Assembly: GCA_024734555.1 (NCBI GenBank)
Contig: JANPWX010000651.1
Span: 146,742-210,741, forward strand
Direction: 5' to 3'
Length of the DNA stretch: 64,000 nucleotides
Source: Trochalopteron elliotii
Taxonomy: Eukaryota > Chordata > Aves > Passeriformes > Leiothrichidae
Shown: in pieces, positions 37,701 through 49,700 of the stretch
How the letters are laid out: each line of letters opens with the position of its first letter
Numbering within the stretch: position 1 is the stretch's first letter
The notes under the pieces: generated by a model
Told to the model about the DNA's origin: nothing
Databases searched by the model: none
What the model saw: only the letters and a program-made list of their open reading frames with translations
Program-made: the position numbers and the translations under genes

Positions 37701-40700
37701 AGACTGGCAATCTGTAAGAAAACTTCAAAGAGTTACAGCCTTAGACTGTGAATTACAAAAGGCCAGTAACTTACCTCCTCCCAAAACTCAGGGGCATCAT
37801 ACTGATAATCGAGGTCAGGATGAAGGATCCTGGGAAAGTCAGGGACATCCCTCTCTGAAGAATCGCCATCCCCCGACAGAAGAGTAGAAGCAGAGAGAAG
37901 AGACGTGTCATTCTCAGCCTGCAGCAAGTCCATCCAGTCCTCTGTGTCCTGGAGCTCTGTGCCTTCCTCCAGCAGCCATGGTAGCGGAGCTGATGTTGGG
38001 AGCTCTGAAACAGAGAGCTCCGTTCCTGGCAATCCAGGAGCATCATCAGAGACAACAGGGCTCCCTGGCACCTGGCTGGGGGTCTGGGGAAATGAGATGG
38101 CAGATGTCAGTGCCTCTGTGGTAGGAAAAGGACTTGGAGGCCACTTGAAACTCGTGACATGAGGGGAAGGTGTTACAGCTGCCACTGCAGATGTGTGCAG
38201 AGGGCTACCCCCGAGGGTGGTGGGTGGGTCTGTGTGCCAGGCCTCCTGGGCTGCGTCTGGCCCTTCAGTGGGCAAGGCTATGTGATCCACACTTTTAGAT
38301 GGGCTGGAGAGGACAGCTGCAGCAGGAGAAGTTGTCTCTGGCACAGTGACAGCGGGTTTGTCTGCTGGCGGTGGCAGCGGGGATTCCGTGGCAGCCTGGA
38401 GAGGGGCGGCTTCGGTGGCCAGGCTCAGCTGGGTGTAGCCGGGGCTCTGCGCAGGCCCCGGCGCCGTCGGTGAGGCCGCCGAGGCCGTGACATGGTGGAC
38501 GGGCTCCGTGTGGGGCACAGTGCTCGGGCCCACAGGCACCGGGGTGGTGACGGGTTTTGTGGCCATGGTGGGGGCTGTGCTAGAGGACTTGGTGAGGGGA
38601 GCAGCTGAAGAGAGATACACACTCGAGGTGGGGATCTGGGCCTAGAAAGAAACAACATGGTGGGATCAGAAGAGAGAAAGAAATGAAACAGAATAAAAAC
38701 CTAAGCAGAAGAACACTCTGTATGACTTCCCACTGACAAGAGGCTGTTTCATCCTCTGGATTTTAACTAGAGCTACCATCTTTTGCAATGGGACTGGGGA
38801 ATGTTCACAGCGCAGAAGATCCAGCAACACTCCCTCTTCCCACAGATGCCTGCACTGGCCTCCTCTCAGAGGGAGGTCTGCTAGCCTTCATCCTGCACAA
38901 AAATGCAAGGCCACCTGTGGAAGCCACAAACTGGACACCTGTTCCACCTCCCTGTCAGCTTGCTCTTGTCCTTCCACTTTGACAACACTGGCTGCACAGC
39001 CCCAGGATGAGGGTGATCTGCTTCATTTGATGGCACTTCCCCAGAAACCTGCAGTATCAGCCTTGTGTCACTCCAAGGGGAGCTCCTCTTTGCTCCAACA
39101 GCTCCCTCCTTGCTTGATGTGACTGACAGCTGTCATTTTTCCTGAGAAGAGATCTAACTCACTGAGGCTGTGAGAGCATACAGGACTAGGACTGAGCAGG
39201 AGACGCACCCTTTCATTGTAGATAATGGCTCCTTCCTCACAGGCTGCTTTGTGGGTACAGAGGTGCTGCTGGATGCACCAGTTACATCCCCAGAGACTGC
39301 TCACACACTTCTGGCACCTGGAAAAATGACAGAAAAGCAGCTGCTAAGACAGGACAGCCCAGAAAGGGACAGCCACCCTCCCTAAAACTACAGAAGAGAA
39401 AAAGCAGGTGCTCACGGTGCCGATTTCCACAGCAGGGCCACTGCAGCACAGTCATAGAAAGAGAAGTCCACAGAAGCAATGAAGATGTCATGGAAACGCA
39501 CTATAAGCTTTATGGTGACATGATCTGAAAATGAAAATAAAAAATTCTTAGAAATGAAGCCCTTACAAGTTTGCCATACTGTTAGGAGACACAGCATGCT
39601 TTAGGATCAACACTATCAAACACTGAGACAGATTCCCTTCCAGGCTTCTAGTACCTTAATCACTGGATTATCCTATGGACACAAAAAACAGGTTGGACAA
39701 GTTCATCAGGAGTAGTTTGTGACAGCTCTTGTCAACCCATGGGAAAGAAGCCTAGTCTGAAGATCTGTCCATCTTTATCTCTGTAATTCCACTGCCATCT
39801 CTGTATTACAGGAAGAAGTAACATTGAGGCTCAAAGCTGATTGTCTTTTGTCTTCCAAAGGAAAATGAAACCTTTAGAACTGATGTGCCCTTCACATGCT
39901 GCCTGCACCTTGAGAGCTTTGTGCTATGACCAGACTAAGAAGTGAGTCAGGAAAGAGGTTTATAAGATGTCTAATCTCACTAACAACAACTGAAGGCTGA
40001 TCTGCTTTAAAATCCAGGTCTCACATCAACTACAAGCCTCAGGATAGCCCTGTTCTCTTTGGGAAGAGACTGTCACTGTTTTCTGTAGACCAAATAACTG
40101 CAGAGATGGTCAAAACTTACTGCAGCTGATAGCATCAGCTGGAAGAAGGTATTTTGCATAGGACAGTACTAAATCAGCTAATTAATCTTGTCCCAGACAA
40201 ATGCCTTCAGCCTTAGAGTTGGTTATTAGCTCTCCAAATAATGGGAACATACTGCATTCTCTGCTCAACCTCAGGAGCTGCTGTTTCTCCAAGGCAATTT
40301 GCAATAACAATAAGTAGCAAGAACCTTGTGCACTGTTCCTCTCAGAATGAGATTTCTGAGCTCCTCTTGCAAGCAATCTCTAGTCACAACAAAACAATCA
40401 ACATGTGAAGAACCAGTCAGGTGTAAGCTGGGTTCCTGACAGGATGGCAAGGGAAGCAGTATGCTAACAAAACAGTGATGAGGGTGTATTGAAACCCAGG
40501 ATGTGCAGAAAGTAAGGGTATATCCTATGCAGCTGGAGGCTGGAGTCACTGCAATACTGCCAGCTCCTATCACTGTCATAGAGGTGATTGCATTTGGCAG
40601 TGGTGGGAGGGCTTACACCTCCCAGGATTTCAGGGTTATGACATCATATTTATAAATACTCCTTTCTCCAGAAAGGCCATTATTTCCCGTGACTGCCAAT

Positions 40701-43700
40701 AATGCTGTTTGACAGAAGTTGAGGTTGAGCACTTGCAGATTGAGAGCATGAGTTTGTGCTACTAACTTGGAGCTCAACAGCTAGACATGATGGATGAGCT
40801 GGTATGCAACCTTTAAAATAAAACTGGAAAATGGCAAATATTTTAGTGAACTGGGGAAAGTATTATAAGTAGGAATAGGAAATTCTTGGTATCTAAGGCC
40901 CTAATGAGATCTCATTTAGAAAACAATGTATGAATCTGGTTACCAGCTTCAAATTCATCTTAGCAGAGTACAGAAGCCACACAGAGAAGGAATAACAATA
41001 CAGTGAAGGAGAGAGGAAGTCTGAGGAACAAGAGATCATGAAGAACAAGCTGGCACAGTTAAACAGCAAAACTCTGTGCTAGGAATGCCTGGCCATCGTT
41101 CATTGAGTGGGAGAAGCACTGCGGAAGCAAAAGGACAACACAAATAGATCAAAAGGACAGAAACCATCCACGAGCAAGTTTATGCTACAGAACAGGAGCC
41201 ACTTGATAAATTTCAGACACAATATGAAAGTAATGTAAGTAAGGCATTTTGGAATAAATGCAAGACTGACTTAGAAAAGAGTTGATAAGAATATCTGAAG
41301 CCTGTAATAATGAGAACTAGGCTGTGGCTTTATCTACGTTGATTTTGCACAACTGTGCTTAAATTCAGGCCCATACAACTAAACAGTAAAGCAAATGCTG
41401 CATACTCTGCTTGCAGTGGCAGTGCATGAAGCCCTCTCTCCTCTTTGCCTGACCACCCTGAATGAAGACCTGGTGGCTTTGTTCCAGACTAAAGCAGTGT
41501 GAAAGCCAGATATTAAAATACTGCAAATAATATTGAAAATGAAGGCGTTTGAGATTGAATGAGTGTGTTAGCTGAGTTCTGGTGTCATGTTATGTCCATG
41601 GAGATTGCTTCATACCTATTAGCCAGCTACATACTTGCACAGAAAAATCTGTTCAGCCATTTAGGTGAATGGTGTGGAATGTGTCCCAGTGGACACCTGC
41701 CTTTTACTTCAGATGAACAAGCTCTTTGAAGAGATCAGCTCATCAGAGCTCACACTGACAGGCTGGGTAAAATCCAATGCAAAAAAAACAAATCGAAAAC
41801 TTTCCAGGTTCTTTAGAGTGGCCAATCAGCAATACTCAGCCAGCTATTGTTCACAGGCTGACTGTGTATTTTCTGAGGTTATGCTGCATTGAAGATTTAA
41901 TTCTATCTTTAAGGACCATGGGTCTCTTCTTGCTTTTCCTTACATGTACTTCCTTCTCCCACTACATGGATTTTGAGAAGGTTGCATTTTGTTTGGTTTT
42001 AATAAAAAAGCAATATTTATGAGAGTTTTCTCTCCAGATTTATGAAAAAGCTGCCAAATCAGCCACCTCTCTAGACTGCATTTCAGATCACATTCAGATT
42101 TGCATACAACCCTTCAAACAGGATCTCCTTTCCAACTATCAGAATTTGGCATTGGAATTGGGCAAGAGCCCAAAATAGCACAGGATGTGTGTGACACAAG
42201 TAGAAAGCAAACAGATATTATGAGGAATGAAATGAACACCTGCTGACAGTCCACATACATTCATGGCTGTTAATCCTGGCAATAGACGACCTACAACATA
42301 CTTTCTCCCAACAATGTTATCGGAGCTATCATGCTCCATTTAAAACAATTCACTAACCTGTTCCTGTTGGCAAAGCTGGTGCTTGGCTGGGATCTGGAGA
42401 AGGACACATGATTCCTGACTCTGTCAGAACTGCAGGGCTTTCATAATCTTCGAAATAACATGAGTAAAATTCTTCCTCGCGCAGAGAAGGTAAGTCCGAG
42501 ATGGCCAAGAATATCTGTCAGTTCAATAACATCCAGTAAATAATTTGCCTTCACTTAATATAATTTTTTGGTTCTGTTTTTTCCAAGGAAGCATCCCATG
42601 AAGTAGTCTACAAAAACACTAATTTTCCTACACTGTCTCCCAGGACTGACTATTCCATTCATCATTTCTTGCCATTCCTGAACTGAACTTGGCATCCCTC
42701 CAGCAACTGACAACTTCCCCCATTGCCCAAGCCTCTAGCAAAAGACAGGTTCTTGCCACCTCCTGACACAATGACAGACTTCAAATCACTCCAACACCTT
42801 CTTAGCTTTTCTGCCAGCTATCACATGCCAGACAGGAGCTGTAATTCTGGGCCACTCCTTTCAGGCCTTCCTCACAGCAATTGACAGAAACACTGAAAGC
42901 ACAGACACAGGCACCTTACAGATACTAGAACAAGGAGGGTCCCCATCCAAGCATGCATCACATACTCCAGAATACCCAGTAACTCTCAGCAGGCAAGGAC
43001 ATTTACTTTTAGGGAAAATGAAGAAACAGCCAAAGAACTGAATTAACAGCTTGGCTGTACTAGGAGATAAGTCCCTCATGTGAGGCAGACAACGTGCCTG
43101 AAGGTTCAGTTTTCAGCACCCCAGTGAAAGCAACAGAAAGACTTGTGACTTCTCAGTTTGCAGAGGACTTTCTGTAAGTTTGAGCATCATCAGAGGATCA
43201 CCACCACTCACATTTCTCTTTTCCTCTCTGCTGATATTGGCTGGAGTTAGTGACTGGACAGACAGACACTGCTGTGTAGAGTTAAAGCTCCAGAGCCACT
43301 GCTCACTCAGCCTGGACCGCAAGCACTCGGAGCGACGGCTGCACCTGCAGGGAAACAGCAAGAAGACCTGTGAGAGGCCTGAGCAGCAGCTTGTGTTTGG
43401 CTTCCAAGCAGACATCGGCTGTCTTAAGCCTTGCTAGAGTCCTGGGGAAGCTGCTACACAAGCCACTGAAGTCCCAGCCTCCCACCACCTTCAATAATAG
43501 GATGAACTGTTGTGAAATTATAGATGGGTAGGCACTTCTTGGGCTTCAGGGGTCATGAACTAGTTCCTGTAACTTTCTACAGATAAGCCGAGCCAGTAGG
43601 CAGACACACACTGGAATAAACCACGTCTCATTAAGCAACATCAGTAGGGGAGCAAGAAGTGAGAGTGCTAAATAAGACACCAGAAGAAGAGATAAGACAG

Positions 43701-46700
43701 TTTCTCTGAACTTGCAATGTGGTAGACTAAAACAAGGCTGAAAACCAATGAACAGGGGAATCGTGAGCAGTGCTGAAGACTCAAAAAGCAACATAAAGAT
43801 GCCCCTGTGTGCAACTGCTATTGCTGCTGGCAGTGTTTTAGGAAAGCAGAGAGAGGAATGGCAAGTTAGAGCAAATATCCCATAAAGGAACTAAAAATAA
43901 ACTAAATCCAGACACAGATATAAGGAAGAGAGTAAGCGGAGACAATCCCTACGCACTCTCCCTCCAAAATCCTTACAGGTGAACAGGGATCTATCTATCT
44001 TACCTTCCCTGAAGGACACACCAGCCACAGTAGGGATCTTTCAGTGCCAGGCAGGACTCACAGTCCAAGTACAGGGAGCATTCCATTATGGGAACCTTTA
44101 CCACCTGTCAGAGAAGGAAATGAAAAGTGGAAAACACAGCACACACAACACAACTCCCAGGTCACTGGCTTCTTGTGCCTAACTAGCAAGACCCATCATC
44201 TGTGTGCTCCTCAAAACAACATCTTGATCCTCAATTTATCCTCCCATAAAGACAAAGAAAAAAGAAACAAGTTTCCAGAAACCATCTGAATGGCCATTTC
44301 ACATATTGGTGAAGGACATCTAAACATTAGACTGTAGAGAGGCTCTGAGGAAAGCAAACTGTACTGTTATTTATTGGCTATTCTGCAAGACATTTTGCAA
44401 GGAGGAAATTTTATTCAGTCATAAAACTGCATTTCAACAAAGTGAATTACAGAATAGCCAACTGAATATCATCCACTCTTTTGCTTTTCTGGACTCTGTC
44501 ATGTGAGATCATCTCTCCTGACACGCAGGTGACTGAAGCTGGAGACAACAGCAAGAGCTGAGGCTTCTGAATCCATCTGCACTATTGCCCAGCTCTACTT
44601 GGCAGAACTATAATTTTGACCGAAAGTAGACCCTGAAGCTTTGATCAGTGTGGAACAAAAACTTTCTGCCATCTCAGGGTAAATTTTACTTGCAAAATTC
44701 TTCTGCTTTAGCTTACCATCCTTGCTGATTTCAGCCTCTTGCCCTCTTTAATCCGCTACTACACTTCAGCTACTAATGTCAGCTACTTTGAAATACCAAC
44801 TTCTAATCCCAGACCTATTACTTTTGCCTAGTAAGTGATGTAATTTGCATCTTCTAATTGGCAGAACAATTACTGTTAAGGATATATTTCAGATTTCCCT
44901 AATCTTCTTCTACTCACAGATTTCAACTCCTGCTTTGAAGTGTTACGATTTTTACAAGTATCTCAAAGTGCACTGAGGGAGTAAAGGGAAGCAGTGGCTC
45001 TCATATTTTGTTTGTTCTTTCCTTCAGAGTAACTCAAGGACTGCTTTTCCTTTGCTAGAAGGATCCTTTTCTTTCCAGCTCAAGGAGCTGATATGAGTGG
45101 TGGTACAAATCCTCTCAAATAAAGTATTCATAGCTGGATTTCCTATTCAGCAGACACCAATATCCCAAAAGCCTGAAGCATTGCAATGCCTCTTCTCTTC
45201 CAGCTGCCTCTAGGCACAAACAGAGCTACAGAAAGCAGGGGTAAAGAGAAAGGTGCCTCACATGGGTCCTTCCACAGCCTGATTTCATCTGCAAGTCTGT
45301 TATTATGTCCCTGGTCAGAGAACACCTCTGCTATCTGAAGACATTTCCCACACATTTCTGCTTTTTGTAGGTTACACAAGAACAGCTCCATCTTTTTACT
45401 GATTAAAACCAGAAGTGCTACACTTTAATTACACAAAATCTCTCTCTTCTCTTTTTAATCTCCTGCAAAACCAAGACAGGTCACATGTGAACCCAGTGGC
45501 TTTCTTCTGCTCAAATGGAGATGCAAACTGTTGTCCAAACAGTTCCTGCTCAATGCAGCGGAATCCAGGAACTGGTGTCCCTTGTATTCATGCCAGCAGA
45601 GCAGCTTTATACAGCCTGCAGTTCACATTCCTCCATCACTGCTGATACAGCCTGACAGACTTCAGAAAATGCACATGCAAACAAGGCATGGATTAGGGTA
45701 ACAAGGCTTTCTCCATGCTTCCTCCAGCTTTTGGGAAAGGTCAGTCCCCATTCCTGTAAGAAGACTGGCAGGCAGCTGCTGCCTGGCACAGGCTTAGCCA
45801 GGTGCAGTTTCCCTGTCTCCCTGCTCTTGTTGGCAGTTTGTCTGGACATCTAGTGCTTTCAACTCCTCTGTGGAAGGGATTGTATTGCTCTTACCATTGA
45901 CTGGGTCATGACAAAGAGATGCTCCTGCAGCTGGTCGAACAGCAGGTCTCCACTCACCATGCTGTTCATCTGGATAGACACCGAAGCGTAGGTGTGTGCC
46001 TCTCCCTGGGCTCCCAAGTACACCTGCAAGAGAGTCACAGCTGTGAGCAGGCAAAGCCCCTCCAACAGGGGCATCCATACTACAATAGGAACAAGCTGGA
46101 ACCACTGCTGTGTGCAAGGATTTTAACCTCCCACCAGAACTTCCACACAGCAACTTCAGCCACATGAAGCACACACCCAGAAATACCTGTGCAAACCACG
46201 TAGGATGCACCAGCCCTGCTGCTGGCTCAGTGCAGATGTAACCAAAGGTATTGTGACCACGTTTGGGGCATTCACATTTTCCACAGGCAGTACAGGGTGA
46301 GAAGAGGCTGCCTGATAATAACGATCTTTAGTAGGAGCCCAACTTCCCAAGGAATAAGAAAAACAGCCTTTTCCCCCCTTCTACCTGAGCATCCCTGGTT
46401 AGTTTTATCCTTTTTGCTGCATGCAGATCATACCTTGTGCAGCCTTCCTCTGCTGTCTCCTAGAAAAGCAATGGTGTGGCCATCTTCCACATTCACTGCC
46501 ACAGCTGTCAGACGGGCATCAGTTTTCTCCAGGAGTGGGGCTGCTTCCAAGGGCACCCGGCTGGCCATGGGACTGGGAGTGTGGTCAGAGCCACAGGGGT
46601 AGGCATACAGGGTGTCCTTTTTGGAGGAGTGAAAAGAACAGGGAAATCAGTACCAAAAAAATGCATACAAATAACATTAGCACATTTAACACTTCCCACC

Positions 46701-49700
46701 ATCCCCTTCTACTCAAATTCCCCAGCAGTGAATTCAGATTTAACCCCTCTAAGCTTTTTTTACTGAGGGCAAAACCACCCATATTTTAATAATTAGTTTA
46801 AGTATGTTGCCTGTCTGTACCCTCACAGAATCCTGCAGGTATTTCAGCCAGTTCATTCAGCATCAGTAATGAAATGCATCAAAACTCTCTCGGGTTCTGT
46901 TGCAAAAGCAATGCTGTTACACACTGCCATGATACTCCTTTGGGGAAGATTTACTGTGTTTTTCTGAACAAAGGAAAAAGAAGAGAATTTCTGTTTCTAG
47001 TACAAAACCACCTTGTGACAAGTTTCACCTCAAGCAATTTGCATGGTTTTGTGGTAACACCTAAAAGTTAAATTCTAAGCCTGAAGTAGAATCCCAGTGC
47101 ATCAGGACGTACATAAACACAGAGTGGGACACAACCTGCTCCAAAGAGCTTACTAACTGCACTTAGGAATCAAAGAGCACATACAAGAGACATCGTTGCA
47201 CACTGCTTCAACCCTTCTGAGTCTTGTGAGCATTCTGAACATTAACTCCACTGCTCTGTGCAGAAACAGTCATTCTTCTGTTCCAGCTAGTTCCCTCCCA
47301 GTGCCACCAAATCTTCACTTACTGCATTCTAAAGAGGGACAATGAAAGCTGCCAACTTATTTACTATTTGTTATGTCCAGAGAAAAGATATCCCATTATG
47401 ATTCATCTTCTTCCTAAGTAATAAACTCAGTCTTGTCTAGGATAGTTCCTCTGTTGCTTTATATCTTTCTTGGTACCTTGTTCCATGTTCATTTCAATTT
47501 TACAGTATCCTTTTGTAACTGAATGCAGGATTGTTCACCCAACAATTAATACCAAAACACCATTTTTTAACTGATCAGTGGCTTGTCTTCAAACAATGTG
47601 GCTTGTATAAATTCAAGATTTTCATCATGAAATCCCTTATGGATAATGTTTCCACTCTCCTTTCCAGCCCCTTACTAATTACTCTGACAAAGCCAAGCGT
47701 GGAGCAGCGCATTAACTGTGAGGTCCACACTGACTCCAGCTCTCTCTCTTGCCTCAGGCAACATGGTTCAATTTAGATTCCTTGTGGGCAGGGTTACATA
47801 TTCCTTCTGTCTGATGTCTGTGGCTTTGCATTTGGCAGCTCAGGCTCCGCGGTACCAACCGGCACCAGGCAGTGGAACTGCCCCCATCAGAGATCCATGA
47901 TAACAGCACATCGTGGCATTCCTGAGGCATCTGCTTATCTCCACTCACTGATCCCATGGAAAACCTGGCCCTTTCTCCCCTCTCCTCCCATTTCTCTCTC
48001 TCTTTTTCTTTTTTTGTGTGTGTTTGTGTTGTTGTTATTGGCTTTGTTTTTTAAATACTTGACTGCTTCCTGGAGAAACAAGAAGCAATCAGCAGCTGTT
48101 GGTAAGGTCTATGGAAATCCCACAGTAAAATATATATAACCTGCTCAGCTCTGTTCCCTTCTCAAATGCATTGTTATCTTAGCAGGGAAGCAAGGCTTGA
48201 CACAGCAGTTAGACTAGCACTGGTTTGAGTCCAGTGCTTTATTGTTTTCCTTTCAAATACTAATTCAATGATTTTTCTGCACACTTGGTGTAAGGTTCTG
48301 ACAAAGTCTGAGGAGGTTATAGCTTTTAATGATTGCTAGTTTTTACCATCCTCTAAACTATCGTTCATTTTTAGTGGCATATGTTTTTCCTACCACCTGT
48401 CATTTGATTTTTAAGCTTCTTGCAATCATCTTCTTGCAACTTAAAGATTTCTATTTCTCCAGCTATCCAATTCCTTTAAGATTTATTAGGAAGCAGGCCA
48501 CTGCCAAAATTCCGTGTTCCAAAGCATCAAGTGCTTGTTTTGAATGGGATTCTAGATATCTTTTGCAACCTTTGTACAAATTCTGGAGCCTAATGACCTC
48601 ATTACTGGCTGGTTTTTCAAAGACTGCTTAAAAAATGTCTACATACAAGTCAAAAATATTTGTAAGCCAGTCGTGCTCAGCACTGCTGTTGCCTATTTGT
48701 GATGCCAAGGGCAAGTCACTGCACACACAACATTTATCTACCATAAACCAACGTGACTTGTGCAAGTTCTCCGAGCAGTGGCACAGCCCAGCCGTGGCCT
48801 TGCAGGGGCTGTCTGTATAAAGTACTTATATAAATTTACACAGAAGCTGTTTGAATTGCTTGCAATGAATAAGATCTTGGCAACGTTGCAGAAAATGCAC
48901 TTGAGGGATCATCAAGTGTCTTAATGAAATGCAGAAGCTACTGCTGTGAATTCTGCTGTGTGTATCCTATCTGCACAGGTAGGAAACAACAATAGGACAA
49001 GCCATATCTATGTATGAAGAGGACTAAAAACAAAAGGATAAGATACATGCCTTGAAAACTACACCCACAGAAGACATGCAGGCTTCCCAAGCTTTGTAGA
49101 AACATGTTGCACACTTCCAATTTATCAAGTCACTAAACAGCTTCTACGTAGCCTCCTGCACCTCATAACTAATGAATCTCCAGCAAACCGAACAAATGAA
49201 CTCGATCTAAAATTCTTAAAGAAACAAGCTGGCTTTTTTTTTTTCCCAGTTGAAGAGGTATTGAACTGTAAAACTCAATTTTAGCCTCCCTTTTTGGGCT
49301 GAAACCTGGAGGCAGAGCTAACTAAGGAAAAGGGCATACCTTACGCGCTAGTTGCTTTGGAGGCAGAAAAATGTGAAATTAATTAGTATTATCCTTACAT
49401 CCTGCACAAGCTGCCACCATTGAAAACAAGTTAAAACTGTTCCTGCATAAAATGTCCATTGACAGCCGCTTCCACTCAGCCCTGACTGAAGCAGGCTGGA
49501 GTTGGCACAGACCTTTACATGATGTTAGATACAATTTGAACGACAACCGCTACTGTGCGCTGAATGGTGAAGGATCAGGTTTGTTAGGACATTTACATAT
49601 CATTGGACACACTTGTTAATAAGACACCACTCTATGGTCAGCCCACTCAAGCCAAACCATCCAGCTGGGACCCTGGGATCATGCACCAGGAATCACAGAG

